Assembly (NCBI GenBank): GCA_031286165.1
Contig: JAITUU010000050.1
Coordinates: 1-33,095, forward strand
Length of the DNA stretch: 33,095 nucleotides
DNA from: Bacteroidales bacterium
Lineage (GTDB): Bacteria; Bacteroidota; Bacteroidia; Bacteroidales; UBA1715
Reading direction: 5' to 3'
The notes under the pieces are model-generated. The model saw only the letters and a list, made by a program, of their open reading frames with translations, had not been told where the DNA came from and did no database searches. The translations under genes and the position numbers were made by a program. The number at the start of each line of letters is the position of its first letter. Position 1 is the stretch's first letter. Below, in pieces: positions 23,901 to 31,533 of this stretch.

Positions 23901-26418
23901 TATAACACCGGCACAATCTGCAATGTGTGAATACGAAGCAAACACCACGTTTAGTGTGGCAAATACGGTGAGTGGAGCCACCATAGAATGGTATGCCGAA
24001 CAACCTGCGCAATCGCTCACACCCGGTGCTGCGGTGCTGAGTTCAAATGCGCACTATACTCCTGCAAAATCGCTTATGAGCGCACCGAATACCTATACGC
24101 TTTACGCCACTCAGCGCGTGAATTACACCAACGGTACATCTTCGGTGGCGTGTATGAGCAATCCGGTGCACGCAACCTTGCAAATCAACGCGCAACCGCA
24201 AGCACCTACACTCATGCCAAACGAAAGTTGCTTCAACGAAACACCGAAAAACTTGCAAGCACAAGGCGAAACGGGTGCTACTATTCAGTGGTATAAAAGC
24301 GCAACCGAAACTGCCGCGCAAGGAAATGTGTATGCTCCGCAACATTTGTCTGTTGCCAATGCCGGTACATATACTTTCTATGCTACGCAAACAGTGAATA
24401 ATTGCACGAGTGAAAAAGCACACGTACAATATACGGTGAAACCACGCCCGGCAAAACCGGTGGTGCAAGGTTTGCAAAAAGTGTGCGACTACGATACCGA
24501 CCCCGCATTTACCGCAATTCCTGCCACTGCCGATGCGCTTGTGAAATGGTATGCACCCACCGCAAATAATTATGTGAGTGAAGGAATTTCGGTGCAAACC
24601 AATAGAAACGTGGGTACAACCTATTTTGCCACGCAAACCATAAACGGCTGCGAAGGCGCGGCGGCGGAATACACCTTTATCATTACGCCCTTTGTGCAAC
24701 CTCCTGTTACCACTTCGGCTACCATGTGCCAAAATGCTGCGAATATTCCAAGTTTGCGCTCGAATGGCGGATTGAGTACCGACAAATGGTATTACGATGC
24801 TGCGCTCATTAATCCTATTACGCCCAATCCGGGCAATGCCTACACTATTCCGGCGAACGAACGCCCCGATCACAGCGTAACTTTCTATGTGCAACGCACC
24901 ATAGAAGGCTGTGTGAGCACCCCAAGTGCGGTAACACTCACGGTGGTGGAAATTCCAACCTTTACCATTGGCGATAATCAAACATTCTGCGAATATGAAA
25001 CGATAGAAGTGCAAGCGCAGGATTTTGCACCACTTTTTGAGGCAAATTCAAAAGTGAGTTGGCAACTTACCCAAGTTGATGGACGATACAATAAATCCAT
25101 AGCCGACACCGACACTCACACATTGACCTTCAATACTAATAATTTCCCCGCTGCGGGCGAATACGCACTTACGGCACTCTACTACACCAAAGGCTGTTAC
25201 AGCGAAGCGCAATCGCTTTCGCTCACCATGCACAATCGCCCGAATGCGCCTATCGTATCATCGAAAATTATTTGTCAAGGCACAGCAATGGACGCTTTGC
25301 AGGCTTTTGGTTCTCCCAATATTGCGTGGAATTTTATAAGCGGAGCGCAAACTTTGCCCGATTGGACAGGCGAAACCTATGATTTCAATCGTTTTAATTT
25401 GCCGCAAATAGCCGCAGGGAAGTATGTATTTGAACTCTTCGATACCGATGCCGGCACCGGTTGCAAAAGCGAACGCAGCAACCTTGTGTTTGAAGTGGCT
25501 CCGCCTGCAAAAACCAAAATTGTGGGTCGCACGCAGTTGTGCGAAGGCACTTCGCTCGAAGAACCCTACGCTGTGGAAGAATTGCCGCAGGTGCAAAGTA
25601 ACTACTATTGGAAAACTTCGGGCAGTGTATATAATTTTGCAAAAGACGGCAATTTATACTCGCCAAACCGCTATGTGGATTGGGCAAAAACAGGAATCGA
25701 CACCGTGTATGTGTATGAACGCACATGGGCAGGTTGCGAAGGCTTCGATACGCTGGTGGTCAATATTGCAAAATATCCGGAAACTTACTACACGTGGACT
25801 TTACCCGGCGCAAGTACCACCATAGAATTGACCGATAGTTCGTATCAAGCACCTATTACAAGTGCCTACGATAATTCCATTGCTCCCATAGAACTCACGT
25901 ACACTATGACGTGGAATTTCGATAAATTCCCTAACTCATCGAAAAATAACGAAGATTGGTTTATGAATCACGAAGAACGCTTTACGCCTGTTACCGTGCA
26001 CGATTATACCTACGGTTACAAATATCCTACGCTTACCGTAACCAACGAATACGGCTGCGCAAGTACATACAGTACCGAAATTTTTGTGGATATTCGTGCC
26101 GGCGTGTATATGGCAAATGCGTTCAGCCCAACGAATGCTGCCGAATCGGTGCGCACTTTCAAACCGGTAGGCTTTAATTTTGAATCCGCAAAATTTTCGG
26201 TGTACGACAAATGGGGCAATTTGCTCTACTATTCCGATGAGGTACAAGACGGACAATTTGTAGGCGAATGGGACGGTACCTATAATGGTGAACTGCTGCA
26301 AAGCGATGTGTATATTTGGAAATTGGAAGCAAAATTCCTTGACGGTACCACATGGGCTGGGCAAAAAAACAAACTTGGCGGATTTGCCAAATATGGAAAC
26401 GTTACGCTAATACGCTAA
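14968..26418 (+). CDS. Giant T9SS-secreted surface protein: RCC1 propeller, Ig-like array, type B sorting domain
   Basis: This 3816-residue protein starts with a signal peptide (about 1-28). Residues about 30-415 hold seven RCC1-type repeats. Each blade has a WG-like core at about 48 (YAWG), 102 (YAWG), 168 (VAWG), 221 (YSIG), 279 (WAWG), 341 (LASG) and 398 (FAIG), the number needed for a closed seven-bladed propeller. About residues 420-3590 form a long chain of Ig/PKD-like beta domains, many with a CEG- or CxG-type start and a WY-containing strand, like the Ig-like domains associated with CHU_C proteins. A PKD-like domain follows (about 3595-3710). Residues 3712-3816 form a gliding-motility-associated (T9SS type B) C-terminal domain, from NAFSPTN through VYDKWGNLLYYS to GNVTLIR. 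It should be exported by T9SS to the cell surface, perhaps as an adhesin or ligand-binding protein. No PorP/SprF-like partner gene is adjacent. Confidence 0.93.
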   Translation: MNMTNFYKKTVALAVLSIMVCMSAFPQAMTISGGFAHGVVICSKGKVYAWGNNKDGKLGIGTATSPILKPTQVVLPAGLTFSQVTAGSGGHILALSCKNTVYAWGENENKEVSGSLGKVVTSPIAVPKGQTPGYNDDGTPGGQYLGNVVFVAACTNGSFALLKTGEVVAWGSGNWSDGSYLSPTYIYKEDGTRLTNVIHVAGGDNNALFVVDNGNGLGTLYSIGNWNGRGAESNAPAGAAAYRAAPVLREDTQQPLTNIRMSALADVGGFALDNEGYVWAWGNHSWGTMLGIEGYNSVKYANKVLSGEYGDISGEKYLTDVIDIIGGQGHAMFVTKEGYVLASGSTIKGISSTVDGPVLLSYCNGSGTAITTNKVKDAVKVGRGDTYGYMVNNKDQYFAIGDGSDGHLGINSITNYACFTPMAIPCDPIDVCPTAYMPAEAYKCPEKPIELHSGYITPIGKENRYYFSWYYNGTRLNTSTKQDAWNAYHGLAYVNNPAADPYNKTNPQVTKPGVYKVEIEYVGDNIPCSDCPMVTASITIRDKEMPIDTLVTTTCATVNPLASEQVCFKFRSKYAMESVFDVYSSENGGTKLNTITIPASGQKTGEFCVAGNMVGVEKSAVDTMFTIYLEDKTSEKGVLIPTAPSGGKAEYSPHNFEFQITAYEPILLTSFSVNVTATGGTLTPQIWSVGSGNGGAAAAGTLIWQGSAVNVTATGELVLPVGQILQGESVRGRSYFIKVARSGNNAVSLYTVSDVTSYRDNLSPHVLYANSRYMNSGTSTKEVLYYNFKFEKLSSYDCGRMKIKSRYYCPPCTQPTLSTASTITQAVCEGKSITNIVYTYGGGATGITTPTSTELKGMVTTVNPTAKTLTISGTPTASTTFTVSTTGTVSPCNAKTSTVSITVNPNPTATLSGGGEVCEGTTATAVTATISGGTADYTYSYTDNGTAKTGTTSTTATVPQTVPTAAGTYTYTLTSVKDSKNCETTFSPALSKTIVIQPKPTATIKASSAEYCTSEGGVTLELNKTAGIDFSGATYEWFKGGSSQAAASTSAASKLSATAGVWTCKITLNGCEYTTPAVTISENKNPEYTITGTGSYCPEATSKTPVEVTFKQGTAPYNFTINGTALTNQSSPYTIANPTGSAAGTHYNLSAITDSKGCAFVGTAPADVIVTDLPTPDLSIGTLQGFCDGDKTTVDISSAVTAGAGSVTYNIGNAAYGTASVGGTMSGSTLNVVQGTTGMYTVNVTITGTVSPFCAQTKQAQVEVWAKPSAAISAANMCEGNVLQLDVTPSGGSGVFTGGQSAYAWTVPGATLNSNTLKNPSIESITPANTYTAQVEVKDSRGCKTTDSKQVTIFVKPVVSLSADNNKFCEGVGSGNITASITPASAQGGIGVWANAAKVTETTATFNPTTATASPFTVTYNYTAPAASGSCTAEAKTITMTVNAKPQFSIAPSKASACKVDECNSEELITVAPTTPLSGGTFTYSSSDVAIDPSTGTFSTKNVSAGEKTITLEYTDGNNCVNTNTTTFTINDVPVVAFKSTTPTEVCYSTGTVELQVDITKSTTGTGTFSGTNNASHGAWTLPASGENFNFKYEYEDNTTQCKAQAMHSITVIRVDAPAEAKQSAMVTASNVLAASSTTDISVNLPTGAAGVDWFDSPATALKGSGATFATGVNNSNVMTYAPFPKTLQYITRAYKMVGANKCYSPDGAASLTITKCPAEQPTAKNPFFCVGDAATVTATATGSNVAWFSADVSASTDASPASKINDGTALSSGMTTAAAATKTFYVAAWAGAPDNCWSIATPVTITVKDKPQVAITAADANICAASEKGQFNLTPALPGGTLSEKTAVGGLNTTTGEWIPQLKTAQSSITALYTVKETWGSAATEEEATCENSAEATITAHFTPVPTTSNKTWALGNIAGIPAGHLVATVVAPGTKINWYKADKTTALTADNATGSAYTPNKSELQAAVNARPAAQQNDNYTETYYISQTDANGCESEKVQVTLTLVSCEFAQAQVQGVTLCEDGTLTNMTAAVPVTTLAIAGFDPATITWKWYNADRTLANSSNGNATANSTYKPATLPTVGATTTYYVEYEAEIPNSGGNTCKMEQAVTITVNALPHVAFGANPAQMCVGDAAITLEVSTSTTNTAGAHGVFSGATTSEIFNPSTVGNYSMTYTYTDGNACVNSATHAIEVIEIAAPIVSGDFDPKVLVRNTLGQLNGTTELQASANTEGDKVLWLDYATSAELDKDTYTYATGLTNTASAGKYPYWVQSYRTIDNGARTCYSEKVRASLSISDCPAQMPDAKNPFFCVNATNAVVAAATPATATLAWFTTDPVGAMGQNPVGFTKLQEGANYTSSPLTTAIAGIETVYVASYDAANDCWSAGKSVTLSVVPNPAVNIEVSNADFCAGKENVEIMLTPANAPANGTATLTPSITTGYNAAGKTWDASGIVNETISSAKNVFTYVVTETHGNILTDNQASCGTIKTAESTAHFMAKPTPEHKNWLIGDIANLPAHYMTASVSGTGKTIRWYADAAKTTEITVAVGANGLTMTPDKSALAANPAIIAAIAANQNYTYTYYITQSDGFGCESEAVAVNLELINCPFVAPLTQGSEVCASAVTASGIALSATTTETATAWHWYRADGTAIAGANTSSYSAGQTATYYVSYTAVETVSGKTCESPKAEVKLTVNANPVITAINSKAVYCNTEGDAALQATLTFDNTTLKKEEWKLQEIAGGINQYGVFTPSFNGETTATYTIEYTVTDNNDCKTTFTKPVDVQFTPPPATVNYEKAPNPSAVVEVKAINLEANASVQWYDNAALSGNPLFNNAGVLRTGDDPSPALPFAKSYWATQSVRGCESKPNEAKVIIHCLVPAPQVRNVLICNYYDYPELTAIAGNWAGRPTAAPEYRFYTTQTGSTPVETNNTGNYTPTSYNKNAEGDITFYVSEYNAGATPEGCESPRAQITVSVKKAPDSMNITPAQSAMCEYEANTTFSVANTVSGATIEWYAEQPAQSLTPGAAVLSSNAHYTPAKSLMSAPNTYTLYATQRVNYTNGTSSVACMSNPVHATLQINAQPQAPTLMPNESCFNETPKNLQAQGETGATIQWYKSATETAAQGNVYAPQHLSVANAGTYTFYATQTVNNCTSEKAHVQYTVKPRPAKPVVQGLQKVCDYDTDPAFTAIPATADALVKWYAPTANNYVSEGISVQTNRNVGTTYFATQTINGCEGAAAEYTFIITPFVQPPVTTSATMCQNAANIPSLRSNGGLSTDKWYYDAALINPITPNPGNAYTIPANERPDHSVTFYVQRTIEGCVSTPSAVTLTVVEIPTFTIGDNQTFCEYETIEVQAQDFAPLFEANSKVSWQLTQVDGRYNKSIADTDTHTLTFNTNNFPAAGEYALTALYYTKGCYSEAQSLSLTMHNRPNAPIVSSKIICQGTAMDALQAFGSPNIAWNFISGAQTLPDWTGETYDFNRFNLPQIAAGKYVFELFDTDAGTGCKSERSNLVFEVAPPAKTKIVGRTQLCEGTSLEEPYAVEELPQVQSNYYWKTSGSVYNFAKDGNLYSPNRYVDWAKTGIDTVYVYERTWAGCEGFDTLVVNIAKYPETYYTWTLPGASTTIELTDSSYQAPITSAYDNSIAPIELTYTMTWNFDKFPNSSKNNEDWFMNHEERFTPVTVHDYTYGYKYPTLTVTNEYGCASTYSTEIFVDIRAGVYMANAFSPTNAAESVRTFKPVGFNFESAKFSVYDKWGNLLYYSDEVQDGQFVGEWDGTYNGELLQSDVYIWKLEAKFLDGTTWAGQKNKLGGFAKYGNVTLIR
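19566..23043 (+). repeat. Diverged tandem duplication of a multi-domain block within the giant gene
   Basis: The same order of domain landmarks occurs twice at the protein level. AKNPFFC starts at residue 1724 and again at 2305, 581 residues apart. A WALGNIAGIPAGH segment at Trp1914 matches WLIGDIANLPAHY at Trp2506. YYISQTDANGCESE is echoed by YYITQSDGFGCESE. The boundaries given are approximate. A third, partial and weaker echo follows (YWATQSVRGCES). Confidence 0.75.
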
Positions 26419-26435
26419 GATACTTAATATGCTAA
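26403..26435. repeat. Period-8 array overlapping the end of the giant gene
   Basis: TACGCTAA occurs twice in tandem (26403-26410, 26411-26418) and encodes the last codons and stop of the giant gene. A 9-nt unit GATACTTAA and another octamer TATGCTAA follow. All units end in TAA, as in the arrays at 7284 and 31534. Confidence 0.7.
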
Positions 26436-26437
26436 TG

Positions 26438-26476
26438 AAAAAACCTCAATCAACAAATGTTGATTGAGGTTTTTTT
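26438..26476. terminator. Bidirectional terminator
   Basis: A long perfect stem, AAAAAACCTCAATCAACA and its complement, with a minimal loop is flanked by an A-run on the left and a T-run on the right. It can therefore stop transcription from the giant gene and from the convergent LETM1-related gene. Confidence 0.9.
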
Positions 26477-26490
26477 GTTTCTAACAACTA

Positions 26491-27774
26491 CTATTCCACT
26501 TTATTGGCAAGAAAGGAACTTGGCAACATGAGTTCTTCGGGTAAAATTTTGTAGAGTATAGGCAGTAAAAAAGTGCCGCCGGGCAACATAAAAATTGCCA
26601 ACGAAGGCAGGGTTTTCACCATATCTATAATTTGTTCCTTCACTTTGCGGCGTTCGTCTTTGGTGAGGCGTTCGTTTTTTGCCTTCCATAAAAGTTCCAA
26701 AAGTTCTTTGCTTTCCAGCACTTCGTTCATTAATTTTACTTTGTTTTTTACAAAAAACGTGTGAATTTGTGAAGTAAAATTTTTACTCAGCGCATCAAAA
26801 CTATTTTTTACGTTCAAGTACAGAATAGTTTCGTGATGTTGAATCACAAAATTCTGAATGAGCATAATGCTGTGCTGTGTGTCGAAAGTTTTTATAGATA
26901 AATGGTTTGCGAGTTTATTTAAAAACTGTTCTTGCCACAGGCTAAAATTTTTATCGCTGATAATGGTGAGCGTGGCATATTCGTAGGTGAGTAATTGCAG
27001 GGCGTAGGGCAGAAGGGGTTCTTTGCCAATGTCGGCAAGCGAGCAGCCGTTTTGCAACTGTGCAAGAAGGTTGCTTTCCACAAGCTGCGGAAAATTGCCC
27101 GATGCTATGAAATACGTTACCAAAAATCGCTCGGCAGTATTTTCGTGATTGCCAATGTGCGATGCAGCGGTCATAGCCTGTATCATGCGCTGTGTTATGC
27201 TATCTTTTTGTTCAAATACATATTCTTTTTGCAGCCAATAGTGAAAAAAATAGAGGTCTAAATGAGTGAAAATATTGAATTGCGAACCCTTCCAAAATCC
27301 TTTTTGCAACATGGAAGGATTGTGCACGCGGCAATCTATAATAGATTCAAGTTTTTGATACTGCGCATGGTGTTTGAGCAGTAAATCTTTATTTTTCAAA
27401 AAGAGCGAATTGCTGATAGAAAAGAGCACATAAAATCGCTCAATGCGATTGAGTGCATCGTGGAGGAAAAAATGCAGTGCTTTGTGCCGAGCGCGTTGCT
27501 TGTGGTGGAGGGCATAAATGAGTATTAAACCTTCCACTATTGCTATTTTGAAATTATCGGCACCGGTCCATGTTTCCATATCGGGAGAGGAGTAGAGCGT
27601 GTGCTGCACGCAGGTACCGTAAAAAAGCCCTGAACGGTGAATGTAGGTATGTATAAATTGTTCTATATCTTCGGTTTTTTCAATCGTGGTGTGGAATTGC
27701 GCCTCCCACGTATCGCGTGAAAGCAGTAATTCTTGTTCAAAAGCCGAAAGCCATTTTTTTAGAGCGGGGTCCAT
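26491..27774 (-). CDS. LETM1-related protein
   Basis: The 427-residue protein is largely alpha-helical and has no signal peptide. Its C-terminus (about 355-425) carries the LETM1-like segment: ELLWKAKNERL, KVKEQIIDMVKTLP and MLPGGTFLLPILYKILP, ending in LPSSF. In mitochondrial LETM1 the comparable segment belongs to the ribosome- and cation-exchange-related region. In Bacteroidetes, similar proteins are annotated only as LETM1-related (some as biofilm-associated), and their role is not established. The first 350 residues show no motif I can name. One hydrophobic stretch near the C-terminus (LAIFMLPGGTFLLPILY) could associate with the membrane. It is convergent with the giant gene and shares its terminator. 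Confidence 0.75.
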   Translation of the reverse strand: MDPALKKWLSAFEQELLLSRDTWEAQFHTTIEKTEDIEQFIHTYIHRSGLFYGTCVQHTLYSSPDMETWTGADNFKIAIVEGLILIYALHHKQRARHKALHFFLHDALNRIERFYVLFSISNSLFLKNKDLLLKHHAQYQKLESIIDCRVHNPSMLQKGFWKGSQFNIFTHLDLYFFHYWLQKEYVFEQKDSITQRMIQAMTAASHIGNHENTAERFLVTYFIASGNFPQLVESNLLAQLQNGCSLADIGKEPLLPYALQLLTYEYATLTIISDKNFSLWQEQFLNKLANHLSIKTFDTQHSIMLIQNFVIQHHETILYLNVKNSFDALSKNFTSQIHTFFVKNKVKLMNEVLESKELLELLWKAKNERLTKDERRKVKEQIIDMVKTLPSLAIFMLPGGTFLLPILYKILPEELMLPSSFLANKVE

Positions 27775-27795
27775 AGTGAGGTATTAGTGCCTCGC

Positions 27796-27840
27796 AAAAT
27801 ACAAATTAATTGTAAATTGATAATTATAAAATACAAATTA
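27796..27840. repeat. Direct repeat of AAAATACAAATTA
   Basis: Two identical 13-bp copies (27796-27808 and 27828-27840) flank an AT-rich spacer upstream of the LETM1-related gene. It may be a promoter-region repeat, and no function is evident. Confidence 0.5.
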
Positions 27841-27860
27841 TTTTAGGAAAAGATTCTTCC

Positions 27861-27924
27861 AGATTGCTTCATTGCTCGCAAAAACGCTTTTTCCTTCGTC
27901 ATTGCGAATGTAGTGAAGCAATCC
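27861..27924. repeat. REP-like imperfect palindrome
   Basis: Left arm ATTGCTTCA...TCGCAA (27863-27881) and right arm TTGCGA...TGAAGCAAT (27902-27922) form an imperfect inverted repeat. It lies between the LETM1-related gene and the end of the TonB receptor gene. The composition recalls dispersed intergenic palindromes common in Bacteroidetes genomes. It could fold when transcribed from either side and may stand in for a terminator after the receptor gene. Confidence 0.6.
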
Positions 27925-27961
27925 ATGTAATTTACAAAGTGAGATTTTTTGAGAAATGTAC

Positions 27962-30220
27962 CTAAAACTGCGCACTGAGTGAAAATCCGAATTGAATAGG
28001 TCTGCCTTGTTGGGCAAATCCATTGCCTAAACTTTCGCAATAAAAGAGTATGTAGTCGCGATTGAGAGCATTTTTTACCCACGCGCCGTAGTGCAATTTT
28101 TTTGTGGTAAAAGTCAGCGAGCTGTTCACAAGGTCGTAGAATTTTTCTTGAATATTGTTTCGTTCGGTAAAATACACATTGGTAAAATAAGCGTATTGCG
28201 CCGCCAGCACAATGGTATTGAGCAGGCGTTTGTTTATATTGATAGTGTAATCCACGCCGGCACTGAGCGAATTGCGGGGAATAAAGGGTACGTAATGTCC
28301 GCTGTAATCGTTGCCATCGAACACAAAATCTTGGAAACGTGCATTGGTGTATCCGTGCGAAGCGTGCAAAAGCACCGTTTCTATAAGTTTCCAGCGTGCC
28401 GAAAATTCTGTGCCGTAATTATTGGTGTGTCCGGCATTTACTATCATGCGGCTGCCGTTGTTGGTGGCGAGTGTGCTCACTATTTGCATATCGCTGTAGC
28501 GAATGAAAAATGCGGCGGCATCAATGGAGAGTTTTTTCTCGAAAAATGAACAATGCGTACCCACTTCATAATTCCACAAACTCTCCGGTTTGTAGTAAAT
28601 AGTACTTTCTTTGATGTGCAGCGTATCGCTTTGCAGCGAACTTTTCATGTCGGCAAATTTGTCTTGAAACACGTTGGCAAACATAGAATAATTATAACCT
28701 CCTGATTTTTTGCCCTGTGAGGCGGTGGCATATACTTGTGCATTGTTGGCAATTTGGTAGGAGAGTGAAAATTTGGGCGTAAGATGCACAAAATCTTCGT
28801 TTTCTTTGCCGAGCGAAGTGAGCACAATGTGCTGCACCAGCGTATCTATAAATGGCGAAGTTACCGTAGCGGTAAGAAAGGCTTGGGTATGAAAATCAAG
28901 CGACACTCGTTCTGCGGCGAGGCGCAAACCGGCGGTGGCGGTCAGACGGTCGAAGAATTTCAATTCCGACTGGTGATACACGGCAAAACCGTAATTGCTC
29001 ATGGTAAATCGTCCCGGAATAAAGATTCCGTTGCCTAAATTCACAAAAGGCGTGCGGGGAAAATCTTCGCGCACAGCGTCCATAGCAGCATCCATGCGGG
29101 CTTGAATGGTGTGCATCATACCGCTTTCTATGGTCATGGGCGCGTGAATATCGTTGCGTTTTACAAATCCGAAGGCACCCACTGTCCATGAATAGGGACC
29201 GGAACCTACCGAACGCCACGCAAATTCTTGGGTAATACTATTTTGATGTTGGGTTTGATTTAAGCGAAAGAGCGAATCTATGGTATAATCTTGGTCCATT
29301 TGCAAGGTATCTTGCAGGAATTGATAGCCGGTGGCAGAAGTAAAGCGCGTTTTTTCGGTGCTGCGGCTCAGGAGCAATCCGGTGTTTGCAAGGTCGCGGT
29401 TGTAAATTCCCTGATGATTGTAGGCAACCACCGTAGGGCGATGTTCTATTTTGTCGTAGTATGCGTATGGGAAGGCATTTTGCAGCACTTGGTCGTAGAG
29501 GGCGGTGAGTTGCGCAGCCCATGTTTCCGAAATTTTCCAATCCATTTTTACTCGTGCACCGCGTGTGCGCTGCGAATCGTAGGTTCCTAAAAATTCATTT
29601 TCAAAAAAACCATTGTCACCGCTATTGTTGAAGGCAAAATTGAAACCTAAATTTTCGGTTAATTTGGTGTAATTGGAAAGCGTAAATCGGTAGGTATTTC
29701 TATTGCCGTAAGAAAGATTGAAGCGCGTACCTTGAAAATCGAGGGGTGAAAGGGTGGAAATACGAATTAAACCACCAATGCTGTTTCTGCCATAAAGCGT
29801 GGATTGCGGACCGCGCAAAAGCAAAATAGACTGAATGTCGTAGAAATCGAAATTGAAGGCATGTTTATCTAAATACGGAATATCATCGACATACAAACCA
29901 ATAGCCGGTTCGTTCATGCGCGAACCCACGCCGCGTACAAATACGCTCGCCGTACCTTTGGAACCATAGTCGGGCATATAAAAATTGGGAACGGCAAAAG
30001 AAAAATCGGTAATGTTATTGATGCGCGATTTGATAATTGCCGGCGCAGTTATGAGCGAATACGAGCCATCGTGTATGCCCGATTTCAAATCTTCTACGTA
30101 GCCGATTTTGGTAATTTCGGGAATTTCGGTAGTTTCGTGCGCAGTGGTGTCGGTTTGCGCCATGCTGTGTTGTGAAAATGCAATAAGTGCCGTACAGAGT
30201 AAAAAACAAGTTCGCTTCAT
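27962..30220 (-). CDS. TonB-dependent outer-membrane receptor
   Basis: The start at 30220 gives 752 residues and places the signal peptide (MKRTCFLLCTALIAFSQ..., cleaved near SMAQ) at the N-terminus. The reading from 30244 adds eight residues before it. A plug domain follows (about 50-160), with SVFVRGVGSRMNEPAIGLYVDDIPY and LLLRGPQSTLYGRNSIGGLI. The rest is the beta-barrel, ending in FGFSLSAQF with the terminal aromatic residue needed for outer-membrane insertion. There is no carboxypeptidase-regulatory-like N-terminal domain and no SusD partner, so it is more like a siderophore, heme or cobalamin receptor than a glycan SusC. The ligand is unknown. Confidence 0.92.
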   Translation of the reverse strand: MKRTCFLLCTALIAFSQHSMAQTDTTAHETTEIPEITKIGYVEDLKSGIHDGSYSLITAPAIIKSRINNITDFSFAVPNFYMPDYGSKGTASVFVRGVGSRMNEPAIGLYVDDIPYLDKHAFNFDFYDIQSILLLRGPQSTLYGRNSIGGLIRISTLSPLDFQGTRFNLSYGNRNTYRFTLSNYTKLTENLGFNFAFNNSGDNGFFENEFLGTYDSQRTRGARVKMDWKISETWAAQLTALYDQVLQNAFPYAYYDKIEHRPTVVAYNHQGIYNRDLANTGLLLSRSTEKTRFTSATGYQFLQDTLQMDQDYTIDSLFRLNQTQHQNSITQEFAWRSVGSGPYSWTVGAFGFVKRNDIHAPMTIESGMMHTIQARMDAAMDAVREDFPRTPFVNLGNGIFIPGRFTMSNYGFAVYHQSELKFFDRLTATAGLRLAAERVSLDFHTQAFLTATVTSPFIDTLVQHIVLTSLGKENEDFVHLTPKFSLSYQIANNAQVYATASQGKKSGGYNYSMFANVFQDKFADMKSSLQSDTLHIKESTIYYKPESLWNYEVGTHCSFFEKKLSIDAAAFFIRYSDMQIVSTLATNNGSRMIVNAGHTNNYGTEFSARWKLIETVLLHASHGYTNARFQDFVFDGNDYSGHYVPFIPRNSLSAGVDYTININKRLLNTIVLAAQYAYFTNVYFTERNNIQEKFYDLVNSSLTFTTKKLHYGAWVKNALNRDYILFYCESLGNGFAQQGRPIQFGFSLSAQF

Positions 30221-30264
30221 GACTATTTTTTGAAAATTTCGCACAAAGAAAATGAAAAAAAGTG

Positions 30265-30272
30265 TATTTTTG
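30265..30272 (+). promoter_or_regulatory. -7 element of the sigma-54 activator gene
   Basis: TATTTTTG matches TAnnTTTG and ends 10 nt before the ATG at 30283. It excludes the upstream in-frame codon at 30262 and leaves a very short leader, making the choice between ATGs at 30277 and 30283 uncertain. Confidence 0.5.
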
Positions 30273-30282
30273 CGCTATGAAC

Positions 30283-31533
30283 ATGAATATTCAACAAATA
30301 AAACAGCGTTTTGGCATTATAGGTAATTCTATTCAACTCAATAGGGCAATAGAAACGGCTATGCAAATAGCACCTACGGATTTGTCTGTTTTAATTGTGG
30401 GCGAAAGCGGCACGGGGAAAGAAGTGTTCTCGCAAATTATTCATCAAAACAGTGCGCGAAAGCACAAGCAATATATAGCCATCAACTGCGGTGCAATTCC
30501 CGATGGAACGATAGATTCCGAACTTTTTGGACACGAAAAAGGTGCATTTACCGGCGCAATAGACAGCCGCAAAGGCTACTTTGAATTGGCAGACGGCGGT
30601 ACTATTTTTTTAGACGAAGTGGGAGAGTTGCCGCTCAGTACGCAGGTGCGTTTGCTGCGCGTACTCGAAGTGGGTGAATATATTCGCGTGGGTTCATCGA
30701 AAATTCAGAAAACCAATGTACGCATAATAGCGGCTACGAATGTGAATTTACAAGTTGCCATAGATGCCGGAAAATTCCGCGAAGATTTGTACTATCGCCT
30801 CAATCGCGTGCCAATTTCCATACCGCCGCTGCGCGAGCGCAAAGACGATATTCCACTGCTTTTCCGTAAATTCTCGGCAGATATTTGTGAAAAACACGCC
30901 ATTCCACCGCTGAAATTGGACGAAGCCGCTACCGAAGAACTCAAAAATTACTATTGGAAGGGCAATGTGCGGCAGTTGAAAAACATAGCCGAACAAATTT
31001 CTATTCTCGAAAAAGAACGTTGTGTAACAGCACATACCTTAGCAAATTATTTACCGGCAAACCTGCAAAATCAACTACCGGCAGTTATAGCCAAAGAAAA
31101 TCAACACGGCACCGGCACCTATGCCGGTGAGCGCGATTCTTTGTTTCAACTACTTTTCGATTTGAAAAAAGACATGAATGAATTGAAAAAATTGGTGTTT
31201 GATATTCTCAATTCCAGCGAAAGCGAATTGCAACTTTCCAATGAAAATGCGCAGATGTTGCAGAAAATATATACCACCGATTTTGCGTATTTCGATAAAC
31301 AGAAACAAAAACAGAACGAAGAAATAACCGAATACGAAAATTTACCCGCCACCACTACTCCCGAAATAGAGGACGTGAACGAAATAGAAGATACGCTTTC
31401 GCTTACCAACAACGAAATGGACGTAATAAAACGCGCACTTACCAAATACAACGGCAAGCGAAAATTGGCGGCGCAGGAACTCGGTATTTCGGAACGCACG
31501 TTGTATCGCAAAATAAAAGAATACGAACTCTAA
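30283..31533 (+). CDS. Sigma-54-dependent transcriptional activator without a receiver domain
   Basis: From 30283 the protein has 416 residues. The AAA+ domain begins almost at the N-terminus. It shows Walker A GESGTGKE (41-48), the sigma-54-contacting GAFTGA loop (87-92), Walker B GGTIFLDEVGEL, and FREDLYYRLNRVPISIPPLRER. A variable linker (about 265-365) leads to a Fis-type helix-turn-helix (LAAQELGISERTLYRKIKEYEL at the end). No receiver, GAF or PAS domain is present, so control is probably through expression or a partner. lptE follows after the repeat array. From memory, this activator-lptE pairing is common in Bacteroidales. Targets are not visible here. Confidence 0.93.
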   Translation: MNIQQIKQRFGIIGNSIQLNRAIETAMQIAPTDLSVLIVGESGTGKEVFSQIIHQNSARKHKQYIAINCGAIPDGTIDSELFGHEKGAFTGAIDSRKGYFELADGGTIFLDEVGELPLSTQVRLLRVLEVGEYIRVGSSKIQKTNVRIIAATNVNLQVAIDAGKFREDLYYRLNRVPISIPPLRERKDDIPLLFRKFSADICEKHAIPPLKLDEAATEELKNYYWKGNVRQLKNIAEQISILEKERCVTAHTLANYLPANLQNQLPAVIAKENQHGTGTYAGERDSLFQLLFDLKKDMNELKKLVFDILNSSESELQLSNENAQMLQKIYTTDFAYFDKQKQKQNEEITEYENLPATTTPEIEDVNEIEDTLSLTNNEMDVIKRALTKYNGKRKLAAQELGISERTLYRKIKEYEL

